64,000 nt of DNA from Peronospora farinosa (GCA_947646735.1 CANTFK010000809.1:62001-126000); one strand, 5' to 3'. Positions 33,098-44,079 are shown, numbered from the stretch's first letter. Made by a program: numbers and translations. The notes: generated by a model from the sequence alone, not told the origin.

Positions 33098-33992
33098 CGC
33101 AGGACGTGGTTGAATAGAGTTGAATATTGGGGAGACGTGTAGTTTTACGGTGAAGAATAGAGTCCTCTTTTCGAATAAGGACACTTTTTTACTTTGGTTT
33201 AAAAATATAGTACTGTATTATGTATATAGTACTGTATTATGTATATAGTACTGTATTCTCGTAGCTGCAGCTACTCTTTGCAAGGTTAAGTTCTACTCAA
33301 GACTAATGTCAGCATTTCGACTGCATGTGTACTTCTTATCTTAGTCAATTTAGTTTACATATCTCTGACGAGGCATTGGATAGCTAGGTAAGTCAATGTG
33401 CCGATACCGTTCTGATTTGTCCGATTAATTTGCCACAAGTTTTTTAAAAAAATTCTAGTGAGAAAAGCTTCTGCTTAGAATTGTAAGAAGTGTTTTTGCT
33501 TAGCACCACGTCCAATGGGACACTCACGCAGCAGTGATGACTTGACTTGGTACAGCTTGAGAGTCTCTGGGCTATGCCGATATTAAGCTCGTGCAAGTCA
33601 AAGTATTGTCTTTTAGTTATTGGGGTCTATAAATCGAGCAGTGATGGCTAACAAAAAGTGAATGTGAAAGCGTGCAGAGCACGCTGCTCATTGCTATGTG
33701 AGACTGTAGGACGATGACGATCTATATGTCAAGGTGACGAGACAAGCCTGGTCGAGTCAAGGTCATGTGTACTTGTCACAATAGTCAGACGTCATGTATC
33801 ACACGTTATTTTCTTATTGCTTACGGCTCAATTATATGCAAAAACTCCATAGTATGTGAGACCACTACATGTGCAACAAATACGTTCGTTGTGTCAGTCG
33901 CGATGTACATGGCAGACCGATTCGTCTGCCAAATACGATGCTTGACATGATTGACACTAGATGTTAGCTTTATTTGGTCGTTTTTTTCCAGT
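33098..33992. other. Intergenic between MON2 and aquaglyceroporin 3
   Basis: About 0.9 kb, AT-rich, with one 19-bp tandem repeat. No gene recognised. It holds the MON2 promoter and the 3' flank of the next gene. Confidence 0.5.
33205..33257. repeat. 19-bp tandem repeat, about 2.8 copies
   Basis: Unit ATATAGTACTGTATTATGT repeated at 33,205, 33,224 and (partial) 33,243, 110 bp upstream of the MON2 start codon. Confidence 0.9.
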
Positions 33993-34880
33993 TTAAGTGT
34001 CGAGCGGGTGCTTGTTCTCGCACGGGTGGTGGTGCTCTACCATTCCAACGTATATACCGCCACCAATCGCGCCACCTAGAATGGGGCCTACAATCGGTAC
34101 CCAAAAGTAGTAGTCCCGAAGAGTGAAGACACTTGAGCCCCAGCCAGCACATAACGAGAAGAGTCGCGGGCCAAAGTCGCGTGCCGGATTGATGGCATAA
34201 CCCGAGTTCATGCCGAACGCCATACCGATTGCCACCACCAACAAAGCCACAGCTACAGGCTGGGCGTCTGGACTCGCAGGCTTGTTCAACTGGTCACCCA
34301 GAGCAAAGATACCTCCCAATAGCAAAGCCGTACCGACCATTTCCGTCAAAAAACAGGTACTAACCGGAACGTCGCTGCTGTACGGGTACGTGGCAAAGAT
34401 GCTTCCAGTCGATTGCTTGCTCGGATCCATTTTATGAATCATGGGGCTGTAGACGGCCCACACAATAAAGGCAGCTACGAAAGCTCCCAATACCTGCGCG
34501 GTGATATATGGAATCACTTTGCGCCTCTCGAAACGACCGAAGAGGGCGAGGGTCGTCGTCACTGCAGGATTCAGGTGGGCGCCCGAGATGCCTCCTGATA
34601 CGTGGATGCCAAAGAGAACGCCAAGTCCCCAGCACAGGTTGATACTGAAGTAGTCACCCCTGCTGCCCTCGCTAAGCACAACCTGAGCCACGACTCCGTC
34701 ACCGAACATGATGAGCACCATGGTGCCGAGAAACTCGGCCATGCATTCGCGTAGCAGCGGTGACTTGATTTGGTACGGCTTCGGTAGTGGCGTCGACATC
34801 TTGGCTACGTCAGCATCTTGTATGCCGTTAAAGTAGCTGTCTCTATCCTTGTAGCCACGAGTGGATGACAAAGTATCCAT
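33993..34880 (-). CDS. Aquaglyceroporin (MIP family), copy 3
   Basis: 295 residues, single exon, six membrane segments. NPA boxes HLNPAVTTTL and AINPARDFG are intact, with the Asp of glycerol-type channels. The N-terminal cytosolic tail is about 20 residues longer than in the two paralogues at 8,951 and 10,920 and the sequence is clearly more diverged (SGAHLNP instead of SGGHLNP). Start chosen at ATG 34,880 (MDTLSSTRGYKD); the open frame continues upstream through the CT-rich leader only from a non-ATG codon. Predicted plasma membrane channel for glycerol, water or other small solutes. Confidence 0.94.
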   Translation of the reverse strand: MDTLSSTRGYKDRDSYFNGIQDADVAKMSTPLPKPYQIKSPLLRECMAEFLGTMVLIMFGDGVVAQVVLSEGSRGDYFSINLCWGLGVLFGIHVSGGISGAHLNPAVTTTLALFGRFERRKVIPYITAQVLGAFVAAFIVWAVYSPMIHKMDPSKQSTGSIFATYPYSSDVPVSTCFLTEMVGTALLLGGIFALGDQLNKPASPDAQPVAVALLVVAIGMAFGMNSGYAINPARDFGPRLFSLCAGWGSSVFTLRDYYFWVPIVGPILGGAIGGGIYVGMVEHHHPCENKHPLDT

Positions 34881-34883
34881 CAC

Positions 34884-34920
34884 AAGAGAGAGAGAGAGAA
34901 AGAGAGAGAAAAAGAGAGAA
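34884..34920. repeat. GA/CT microsatellite in the 5' leader of aquaglyceroporin 3
   Basis: Interrupted GA repeat on the plus strand (pyrimidine-rich on the gene's strand) ending 3 bp upstream of the ATG. Confidence 0.9.
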
Positions 34921-35584
34921 AACCGGAGGAGGAAGTGGAGCTTCTCGGTGTGAGGGAGAATCGAAAAGTGACATGCCAAGAAGAGTGAGGGACTGGTCAA
35001 CCCCATCAGTCATGAAGTGAGCCGGTGTAATTGCTTCAACGTTAACGTGATACACGCGGCAAAAACGGGCCCGATGTGAAGTGTTTTAAGCTGTTACGTC
35101 TGTAATGAGTGATCACTTTGATTGCCTGGCGTAGCGATCGTTCGTGGCGATGCCAACCGACCCCGCATCTTTGCACGTGAGTATTTAATGATATAACGAC
35201 AGCCCCGTCAATGAAGCGCTCGGTCGTAACATCGATAGATACCGAACGTCGATATTGCAGCGCTTTTCCAAGTCAATTTGGGCTGCAGCTTGATCGGCGA
35301 GACGTCGATCATTAAGGCGCACGTAACGACGCTAAAGACTATCTCATTCTCCACAGTTCAGTTTGTTTCTTATCCTCTTGCAGGCTGATTGCGCTGCCTT
35401 CCTATACATTTATTAAATGAAATGGACAGTCCCTTCATGGATTAGCACTTGTTTGCTGAGCTGACTTACCGCTGGCTTTTGAAACCTCCCCCACCCACGA
35501 ATATTCGTCGGATTATGTCGGGGATCGTTTATCGTCGGCCTTGAATATTCATCGGCTCTGTATTGATTATCTCATTTTCTACTC
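34921..35584. other. Intergenic upstream of aquaglyceroporin 3
   Basis: No gene recognised. A stretch near 35,435-35,465 (ATGGATTAGCAC then CTGAGCT) partly recurs at 36,770-36,800 on the other side of the LINE fragment. Confidence 0.45.
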
Positions 35585-36685
35585 TTGAGGGCCAGATGTC
35601 GTTTTCCTGTTTACTTCTGTTCACTCTCTGATGAATCTGATCGCCCTCAGAGTTGGGAGCTCACTCAATGCCACGATGGCATAACTTGGGTTTTCGACGG
35701 CGCTCCGCCGCTAGTAAAAGGGAAATCGCAGGAGCTCACCCAACAAGCGGAGAGCAAGCTCAGCCGACATGGGGTTGTCTTTTTTTCCAACCCACAGATC
35801 CACCACTATCCGTGGTCCGCACCGCCTACGGTCCCCAACCATCGACTATTCACTTTTTTGAAAAAACAAGCTTTTCAGGCGACAAAGCGCGGTCTCGCAG
35901 CACCGCTGAAGCAGGTCATCGATCGGCTAGTCACAAAGAGCCAGAATACGCGGTGGCAATGCACAGCTTTAAATGTCACGCCGGCTCAGCTATGGGATCA
36001 CGGCCATGCGGTAACGGAATACCAGTTATGGACACGATATCGACACGCTACCGGACAGCTAAACTTTTGGTACCAAAACCGACCCCCGGACGGATCATGC
36101 ACATATTTGGAATGTGTAGGCCAAAAGGAAACCCAGGAGCATCTCTTTTGGGGATGTCCCCGCGCTCAGGCAATCTGGGCCCGGCTTATCAGTCATTGGG
36201 AGAGTACACCTCACCATCCTACCCACCTCCTGGATTGGCTCGAACACTGCGCAAACTGTAGCGTACCACGTATCTCGCCGCAGGTCACAGCAAAGCTGTT
36301 AGCCCGGTACCCGGAACACATTGATCTATTCGCCACAGCCTGGAGGACGATTTGGGAAGTCGCAGTGACCGTCATTATCACAATGCTCTGGCAACTTCGC
36401 GTGGATAGGATTTTTAACAATGCGCTTATTCCGATACAAGCCAGTGAAACTTTGATCTGGAATAGGATTCAGCTCCAACTGAGGGCGCTCATCAAACGTC
36501 TCCATTGCAGAGCGGCCACAGCCGTCCGTGGAGCCCAACTATCTGCATGTTACGACATATTTATATCAGAACCGAGAGGGCAGTCCGGCGTTCATAGACG
36601 GGCTGCCAGCCGTAGGCAATTCCTGGACCCTCCAGCGTTGCTAGTGTGGTTAACTACCTACCAGAGATCTTGCACTAATCAGTAA
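35585..36685 (+). pseudogene. 5'-truncated non-LTR (LINE) retrotransposon, C-terminal ORF2 end
   Basis: About 366 codons without an ATG at the head. The segment TRWQCTALNVTPAQLWDHG is followed by a zf-RVT-type zinc finger, CTYLECVGQKETQEHLFWGC (about 36,100-36,155), then AQAIWARLISHWE; this is the cysteine-rich tail found after the reverse transcriptase in LINE ORF2 proteins. The reverse transcriptase and endonuclease are missing, as expected from 5' truncation. The frame is intact to its stop at 36,685, so the insertion may be fairly young. No poly-A tail is evident just after it. Confidence 0.75.
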
Positions 36686-36973
36686 ATAGACAATCTGTTC
36701 TCTCTCTCTCCTGTTTACTTCTGTATATTCTATCGCATGAGATAGGCATTTAATTTTCTACTTTCTTGATGGATTGGCACGTTTTCGCTGAGCTCGTACG
36801 TCAACACTCGCGTCACCGATCAAATCATCGTCGACTTGAAAATTTGTCGACTCGTTGATACGGTGTCGTGTATATAACATAGGGAATTCCCACATTCTCG
36901 TGATGTTCCTACACTACAGTAAATACAGTTCTCTTTTCCTGCAAACAGACGGTCGGTATTTGCACGCTTCCGG

Positions 36974-37640
36974 TGTAACGGGTGGCACTAAATGGGGTGG
37001 ATCATAAGTGCGTTCGCACTTAGTTCTGTCACTTGGAAGACGTACACATCAAGTATTAGCGTTGACGTCACGGAAGGACGTCATCTAAGAGCCTTCATAC
37101 ATGTAAGCTCGCTACGTAGGGACGACGACGTGTCTAATGATAGTGTGCGTCCATTCATATTGTTATAGCCCAATAGTCATTTTGATCACTATGTAACACA
37201 TTGGTGACGGGTACTTCTAGAGACCTGTCGCGTACTACTTAGCACACACCTTCAGCACAAGAGAGGATGTGGTTGTCTAACCTTCGAGTGCAATGGTGGA
37301 TGATTGCTCGGTCGCACCAACGGTTGCCGCCGCAGAAGCGAACTGCGCAACGAACTCCTAAGCAAGTGCTTCCACTTGCGCCACGCAGAAGCTTATTCAG
37401 CTTCTCGTAGGTTAGTTTGCAAATGTAACGGGTTACACGACGGTTGAAATATCATACCGAAAGTACATCACGGTTGAAGGTTTCTATATTGCATATAATG
37501 TATTTTTAATCCCGATCCGTTTAATAAGGAGTATTATATATGCGTGATATAGGAATGTACTGTATCAGTAATACCTTATACTACGGCATCGATTCCTTAA
37601 TCAGCTCTCATTTTAGGCTAAATGTAACGGGGTGAGTCCG
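36974..37640 (-). repeat. Diverged LTR-like fragment of the Gypsy-A family
   Basis: Starts TGTAACGGGTGG and shares, in the same order, blocks with the LTR at 38,438-39,116: TAGCACACACCTTCAG, the GAGGATGTGG/TTGTCTAACC region, CAACGAACTCCTAAG and AGAAGC...GCTTCTCGT. TGTAACGGG recurs near 37,424 and 37,622, so the right end is uncertain. No coding sequence. Confidence 0.55.
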
Positions 37641-38437
37641 TTACGTGACACTTATATGAAGTGTCAATAAAAATATTATTATAACTAATAATATTTGACA
37701 GTATTATATTTTGTTATAATATTGTCCTCGCATCTCCTTGAAGCTGGAGATGCCCTCTAATTGTTTTAATCTATGCCGTTATATTAATCAAGGGGCTGAC
37801 TAATGACCGATGGATGCGCGCAATGAATGGAGAGCACGAAGGTAGCATACATATCTGTACTTTAATATAGTTAAGACAAGGTTATTAATGATTTAGTTTT
37901 ATTAAATAGTTTAACTAAATACAGTTCTCTTTTTCTCGACTTCTAAGCGTGATGTTTAGAAATAAAGCTTTCACTGCCTCTTTGTGTAAAAGAGGTTTTG
38001 AGGCACCTGCTTTCACTGTCATCAGTGAGGGAAACTATACTATTATCAGTATAGTTGGAGCGTTGCCCATTACATTAAAGATCCCAAGTCTCTCTAGGAC
38101 TTGTTCTCATGCGCACTTCATGCGTAGGTTCCTTGAACCTCTAAGCTCTTAGCGTATTCTTGAACTCTGTGCGTTGGTTCAAAGAGCCCTTAAGCTATTG
38201 CTTATAGACTAGAAGCTCCTCCTACTTCCGTAAAACGGGTAGACTTTGTATCCGTTTGATAAGTTCCTTAGAGCTAAGTGGCTTTTAGCCAAAACTTTGT
38301 ATTAGTTCTATAGAACCAAGAGGTTTTCAGTCTAAGAATTTTTCCTCTGACCTAAGAGCTGTGTAGCTCATCTAATGCTTATTCAAGACTGATTTATATA
38401 TTTTGAATATAACTAAACATAAATCTAATTATAGTTT
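37641..38437. other. AT-rich, hairpin-rich non-coding stretch
   Basis: No gene. Contains a run of short inverted repeats from about 38,014 to 38,316, for example AACTATAC...GTATAGTT (38,033-38,056), AGGTTC...GAACCT (38,126-38,140) and GTTCTATAGAAC (38,305-38,316). Probably part of a relative of Gypsy-A. Confidence 0.55.
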
Positions 38438-39116
38438 TGTAACGGGGCTAGAGCGTACCGTCACTAGCTTACACGCGCGCTTGAGGAAGACTCAAGCCCA
38501 AGATGTAGACATGCACTTCTTCGAAGTTGCCTCGTGCTACTAGCACACACCTTCAGGACAAGCGAGGAAGCGGTTAGACCGTCTTACCTTCGCGTGCGAG
38601 GGTGGTTAGGACGTTGGTCGACTGCATAAGCAGTCGTACCACCAGTTGCCTCTCGCTTAAGCGAGAGTGCAACGAACTTCTAAGACAAGAATACACCGAC
38701 GTCACGTAGAAGCTTTTCGGCTTCTCGTGCGTGGTGCTTTTGATTTAGCAAATTCAAGACTGAGCCATATTAAATGAATTATAATTAATTATAACTAAAT
38801 ATATGCTTAACTACTGATTGGCTATATACATATATATATAGATCGGATACGCGACTCTTTAGAAGCGCATCCTGACGCACGAGCTTCAATCCAGATTTAA
38901 GCTTGCGAATGACGTCCTTCTAAGACATCGCGATGCCTAGCTTCAACTAGCGTCATCCCTTCCCATGTGAATCCATAAATGGATATCACATTCACGAGGG
39001 TGGATCACATTTGTGTATCGCACACAAGTGACAGGTCAAAAGTAATCATGGATACTTTTAGACCAAACATTAAGTATATTACTTAATGTTTACGCGTAAC
39101 TAGATGCCCTGTTACA
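38438..39116 (-). repeat. 3' LTR of Gypsy-A1, 679 bp
   Basis: Plus-strand ends are TGTAACGGGG and CCCTGTTACA, inverted and TG...CA bounded. Recurs in inverted orientation and diverged form at about 60,096-60,690. It contains many short hairpins, for example CTCTCGCTTAAGCGAGAG at 38,650-38,667. Confidence 0.88.
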
Positions 39117-39130
39117 CCATCCCCCTTTTA
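39117..39130 (-). promoter_or_regulatory. Polypurine tract of Gypsy-A1
   Basis: Minus strand reads AAAAGGGGGATGG directly before the LTR start TGTAACAGGG, fixing the element's orientation. Confidence 0.75.
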
Positions 39131-39451
39131 GAACGATTTTTACAGTTTGTAAAACATCGCCTAGGAGACAGAGAGACTTGCGAGCCATTATAAACGCGCC
39201 GCTTTAGTCTGATCAATTCTCACGCCACCGAAACGTGGTGAGGCTGATGGGTCGCCTGCAAATGTACCCATGCAGTCCAGCACTAAGCGCACGCGCCGCG
39301 ATATTTATCGCAGCCGTCGCAAAGTGCCTCAGGCACTGAGGTGAATCTTCCATCTCACTATAATGTGGATGAAGATCCCTCTCTCATTTTAGATTAAAAT
39401 GAGACTACACCACTGCCATCACCCCAAAGTGGTGATGAGCAAAGCGCGTTG

Positions 39452-40669
39452 ATGGGACATATGTCCCCATCATTTGAGGCGCCCGTCCTTGAGGGAGCAT
39501 CTATGCTTCCTGCAAGCGAAGGTAAAACCTCGTCGTCTGCGCCTACGAGCGCAGCGACTAAGACTGAGCACTCTACTTCGAAAGGAGTAGTCGCGACTCA
39601 GTCAGATGTAACTTCTCAAGCTGATGTCTTGACAATTCATAATGGAGAGTCAGACTCAGTCGAGTGTGAGCTTAAAGCTCCACCAAGTACACCGTCGGCC
39701 TCACTAGCCCTCCGTCGCGAGGGCGGCTACGTGAGTGGTGGCTTGCCACCAATGCCTCCTCCATCTGAGTGGATGAACTCGGATGGGTCTAGTGCAGCGC
39801 TTTTGCAGCGTGCAACTATAGACGCTCATAAATTTTATAGCGTCTTTCCTTTGTGGAGAAAGCAGGGCAAAGCACTTGGTCGTGCTTTCCCAATTCCAGT
39901 CGTGCTGCGTTCTAACGAAACAGCCGACGACTATGAAGCTGAACTTCGGCGCTGTGTAACGTTGCATGTAGATGCAACGAAACAACGGTCGCAGCGAATC
40001 AGCTTCGCCATGAAGCGTGCGCATGAAATTATGGGTGGTAAGCGACCCCCAATTGATTCTCGCCACGCTTCTTCTGCTAGTCCATCAGGACCTAGCAGAG
40101 CGAGTGCAGCTGGTGCTTCTGCTTGTAAGCAGCCACCAGCCCAGGCACGTCAACGCGTAAAGCGTCCACAGGCTCCCACGAGTCAAATCTCGTTGGGTAA
40201 CCCTTCCACTGGAGAAGGATTTGGAGCTTTCGCTTCACAAACCGGTGGGCCAACAGCCTTCCAACAAGGAAGCGCGTGTTCACATCCGTGTCCACCAACA
40301 CAGGTGGCGCCCGATAGGAGTGGCGATTACGCCCACCTACTCGCGGCTGCTTACCCTGCTGCTGTTCAGTCGCAGGCTGAGTCCGCTGCGCTGAAGAGGC
40401 AGGTGACAGATCTCGAGATTCAAGTCTCGCGACTGACCTCGGATCTGCGTGATGTGAGGGCGAGAGACCGTCAGGGGTATGACCGCCTGAAGACCCGTTT
40501 GGATATAAATGAGCGACTGGTGATGAGAGACCCGCGTCAAGCGCGTAGTCCTCCTCGATCGCCGAGTCCTCTATCGCCTCGTTCGTATACGGGGATCCTC
40601 TCGGCTTCCTCGTCTCCTGATCGGCCGCAACGCTCGACTCACAGTCGACGTCACCATCGGTCTCGTTAG
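39452..40669 (+). CDS. Antisense coiled-coil protein of Gypsy-A1 (unknown function)
   Basis: 405 codons from ATG 39,452, uninterrupted, on the strand opposite to pol, starting 335 bp inside the 3' LTR. No known family. Seen: a Ser/Thr/Ala-rich N-terminus, a folded-looking segment (FYSVFPLWRKQGKALGRAF to KRAHEIMGG, about residues 128-195), an Ala/Pro/Gln-rich middle, a heptad stretch with a coiled-coil look (LKRQVTDLEIQVSRL, about residues 313-355), and an Arg/Ser/Pro-rich basic tail ending HSRRHHRSR. Its last 578 nt overlap, antisense, the end of pol with the chromodomain. Promoter would have to lie in the LTR read in the opposite sense. It could be chance, but 405 open codons in a decayed element argue otherwise. 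Confidence 0.5.
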   Translation: MGHMSPSFEAPVLEGASMLPASEGKTSSSAPTSAATKTEHSTSKGVVATQSDVTSQADVLTIHNGESDSVECELKAPPSTPSASLALRREGGYVSGGLPPMPPPSEWMNSDGSSAALLQRATIDAHKFYSVFPLWRKQGKALGRAFPIPVVLRSNETADDYEAELRRCVTLHVDATKQRSQRISFAMKRAHEIMGGKRPPIDSRHASSASPSGPSRASAAGASACKQPPAQARQRVKRPQAPTSQISLGNPSTGEGFGAFASQTGGPTAFQQGSACSHPCPPTQVAPDRSGDYAHLLAAAYPAAVQSQAESAALKRQVTDLEIQVSRLTSDLRDVRARDRQGYDRLKTRLDINERLVMRDPRQARSPPRSPSPLSPRSYTGILSASSSPDRPQRSTHSRRHHRSR

Positions 40670-41940
40670 ACCGATGCGTATATGTGGTCGCTTCTGGATC
40701 CACATACCGTTTCAGACGACCCACGTAAATTACGGGGTGCGTCTTCATATACGGTGGGAGAGTGAGCCTATAATTTAGGTCTCCAACTTCTTCAACCACT
40801 GTAAAGGGCCCAATGAATCGGGGCAATAGCTTAGTAGTACCACCAGGTAGTACAGAAATTGCATGTTTAGGTAGGGTAGCAGTACTTAATAGCACTTTGT
40901 ACCCAACAGTAAAGTGCTCATTGTTTTTGCGACCATACTGGTCTGCATATTGGTTTTGCTTGTCCTGTGCGCTTGCCATCGCGTCACGAACTTTACGTGT
41001 GATGGCTAATCGCTCATCCACAAAGCGCTGAGCTTCTCTCACGCTTTTAGCACCCAGATCGCCTATGACACCTCCAAGAGGTCGTTCATGGTTCGACGCT
41101 GTTGATAACACTATATTGTCATCGTCAAGGAGCACTGACATTTCTTGCCGTGCCTCCTTTGTGACACCTATAGGTGTCGTGACCACTGCTAAATAAGCAG
41201 TGTCACTAGGGCAACCTTGGCCCTCTTTGGCATTCGCACCGAGCGAAGTGAGGGGCCCTCCGCTACTAAGACTCGGGCTGCGTACAAACGAGACTGGCGT
41301 TCGAGGATGGCTCAGTCCGTTAATATAAAACGGTGTTTCACCCGTACGGTGTTATCAACAGCGAGCTCCACGAATGGCAATTGCTTGATCCATTCATTAG
41401 GAGTCGCTTCTGTGCGCAATACATCTGCCACGACTCGATTGGCCCGTTCTGTTTGGCCATCGGTCTGGCGATGATCAGCAGGTGACATGTGGAGCTTGCT
41501 ACCTAGCAACCCAAACACATGTCGCCAAACCCCGACGTAAAACGCGGATACCGGTCCGATACTATTGACTCGAGCATCCCGTGTAGTCGATACACGTGAT
41601 CCAGAAACAAGAGGGCAGCTCCTTTTCCTGAGATGTTGGTGCTACATGGTGCTTAATGCACCATCTCACTCAGTCTGTCTACAAATACGACGAGCGTCGT
41701 CCTGCCTTTATGGTCAGGCGGTAAGCCAAACATGAAGTCCAAACTGACCGACTTCCAACATTCAGTTGGAATCAGCAGTGGGTTCAGTGGCGCACTGTTC
41801 GAAGGTGCAGGCTTTATGCGCTGACACTCTTCACAAGAGCGAATATAGTTGGCCACCCACCGATATAGGTAGGGCCACCAAAATTCCTCTGACACTCTTT
41901 TCACGGCCCAGATGCCCACTAGATGGAGCATCATGTCACT
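40092..41940 (-). pseudogene. Gypsy-A1 integrase and chromodomain
   Basis: Three open pieces. At 41,934-41,653: CEECQRIKP (zinc-binding tail) then SLDFMFGLP with the first catalytic Asp and FVDRLSEMVH. At 41,518-41,312: HRQTDGQTERANR with the catalytic Glu. At 41,186-40,092: the GPFTVVEEVGDLNYRL beta-barrel region, a 130-residue low-complexity linker, and a C-terminal chromodomain (RFVKRKLQILLQWKGYPTR, then DSWEPVDAL). Chromodomains guide integration to marked chromatin. The joins between the pieces carry stops or shifts, so no intact integrase is made. Confidence 0.88.
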
Positions 41941-42117
41941 CGTGAAGTATCATCAGCTTGAGATCTGTACATAGATTCTCAAGGGATCACAAGGTGACAG
42001 CTGATGACATAGTAGGCCATCACTGCAACTAAAGCGATTTAGTTTCGCTTTGAGGTGCGAAGGATGGGTAACCTTTCGTCCACCAAAATGATCAAACAGT
42101 AGGCGACAATGTTCGTC

Positions 42118-43430
42118 CTAACTGTAACACTCCTTGATATCGGAGGCCATTGAGCTCGTCACATGGTAGGCCTTCATGGCTTCCAGTGTTGACGACTCAA
42201 CTTGTGCTTTAGCACGAGACACACTTTCCTGGTGTCTTGCCTCGAAGTCTGGTCTGCGCGATAACGCGTCAGACAAGACATTCGACTTACCCGGCTTATA
42301 TTCAACTTTATAATTAGATTCAGAGAAGAATGTTAGCCATCTCGCCATTCTCGGCGAGAGATGCGGTGAATTTATAGCGGTACGCAGTGATGCGTGATCC
42401 GTATAAACAACAAAAGGCTCGGTGCCCAAGAGGTGCACACGAAACTTTACAGGGGCATACTTAATTGAAAATAGCTTCTTGTCATGCACAAGGTAATTAA
42501 GTTCTGCGGATTTTAAAAGACGAAACAGATACAAAATGACACGGTCAATGCCTCTGTCATCCTTCTGCATGAGCGCGCTGCCGATTGCAAAATTGCTTGC
42601 GTCGCAAACGACGCTAAAGGGCTTATCCGCGTCTGGCAATGCCAAGACCGGTGCCTCTACAATAGATTGCTTCACTGATGTGAACGCATCCTCTTGTTCC
42701 TTTGACCAAGCTCATTCTGCATCCTTTTTTAGAAGGTCAGACAATGGCTTAGTTCGCTCCGCATAATTCTTGCTGTACTTATGCAAGTAATTAGCGAGCC
42801 CAAGGAATGTGCGCAGGTCCTTCACATTACGTGGGACTGTTCATTCCTTGATAGCCTTTACCTTTTCTGGGTCTGCTCGTACACCATGTGTACCCACTAT
42901 GCATCCTGGCACTGGTATCTCGGGGACCCCTATTACGCACTTTTGCAAGTTCACGTATAATTGGGCGTCACCCAAAATCTGCAACACAGCGTCTAAATGA
43001 CGCTTGTGCGACTCTATCGCGCTCAGACCGTCCTCCGCCCTACTATGCACGAATACATCGTCAAAGTAATGGGGCGCGTAGGCACGGTGCTGACGCATCA
43101 CGTGAGCCACTATTCGGTTGAATGTTGCCGGAGCATTTTTCAACCCCTTGTGGCATCACAAGCCACTCCACAGCATACCGCTTGGGGTGCTTACTGCCGT
43201 TTTGGCTACATCAGTATCTATCACAAAAGCTTGATAGTAGCCATCCTTCAGATCCAACGCGGAAAAGATAGTTGACTTTTCCATTGAGTTAAACAAGACA
43301 TCTTTCCGCGGGATTGGCGTTTGCGCCGGTATGGTGGCCGTGTCTAGCTTATTATAAGCATGAACCACGCGCCATCCACCTGTTGATTTACGCACACAGA
43401 AGGTCGGGCTGCAGTGAAGCGAATTGCCCT
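42118..43430 (-). pseudogene. Gypsy-A1 reverse transcriptase and RNase H
   Basis: Begins abruptly at about 43,430 within the RT palm (SPTFCVRKSTGGWRVVHAYN), continues through DLKDGYYQAFV, NAPATFNRIV and the catalytic YFDDVFVH, then stops at a TGA in place of the expected Trp after KAIKE (about 42,838). RNase H follows (VVCDASNFAIGSALMQ, YTDHASLRTA, SDALSRRPD). Frame changes occur near 43,150 and 42,840-42,680. The same TGA occurs in Gypsy-A2. Confidence 0.9.
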
Positions 43431-43440
43431 CACGTATGTG

Positions 43441-44070
43441 GTAAAGTCGATTGGAAATATGGATCACGTACATGTTATGGATCATAATATAAAAAGATAT
43501 CTGATTACAATGTGGGATCGATCTGGTTTTATCGGATCGACTAGTCGATCGCCAGAATTATTTGATTATAATATGGAATCGATTCGGTTTTATTGCATCG
43601 ATCATTATTACCAGAGTAATTTGAATATACTATGGGATTGATCCGGTTTTATCAGATCAATCAATCGATCGTCTATGATTGTTACGGGACAAGTGAAGAT
43701 TACGACTACATATCAACCTTTTACTCTTGATTACGATCGTATCTGCGACCATAATTGACTATAATCGATCTCACTTTGCGATCGTAACTGGTTACAATCG
43801 ATCGTACCCGCGATCGTAATCTCGGTCGAGCCAATCGATATGGATGCACCTGCGATCAGATCGACATGGATACAAATACGATCACATTGACATCGTAACC
43901 AAGAGTAAGATCGCGGCTGTATTGGAGTCGGCACATATCGAGATCTGATTTTTTTCGGAAAGGTAGACACGTGACAGAAGACCCTGGTATACAGATAGGC
44001 AGTATCGTAGGTTTTAGTACTTAATTGGTTAACTTTAAACATAGTTTCTTTTAATTCTAACTACGCACGC
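43441..44070. other. GATC-rich AT-rich stretch beyond Gypsy-A1
   Basis: No gene. Dense in GATCGA/ATCGATC words; includes three 60-bp tandem units. May be the U3 part of the diverged LTR that follows. Confidence 0.5.
43500..43681. repeat. 60-bp imperfect tandem repeat, three copies
   Basis: Units start near 43,501, 43,561 and 43,621. Each carries a TTGATTAYAATATGG-like start, then ATCGATYYGGTTTTAT, then a run of ATCGATC words. Confidence 0.75.
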
Positions 44071-44079
44071 AGACTTCTC

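Larger units (their letters stand above)
38438..43430 (-). mobile_element. Gypsy-A1: 5'-truncated Ty3/gypsy chromovirus-like element
   Basis: On the minus strand: reverse transcriptase from about 43,430, RNase H, integrase, chromodomain, polypurine tract, 3' LTR. Gag, protease and the 5' LTR are absent. Pol is broken by several stops and frame changes. An antisense reading frame occupies the region between integrase and the LTR. Its first 0.7 kb of pol is nearly identical, in inverted orientation, to 63,290-64,000 (Gypsy-A2). Confidence 0.9.

Noticed and set aside
37949..38152. 67-codon frame considered as a small secreted protein
   Set aside because: No signal peptide or effector motif; sits in hairpin-rich transposon DNA.
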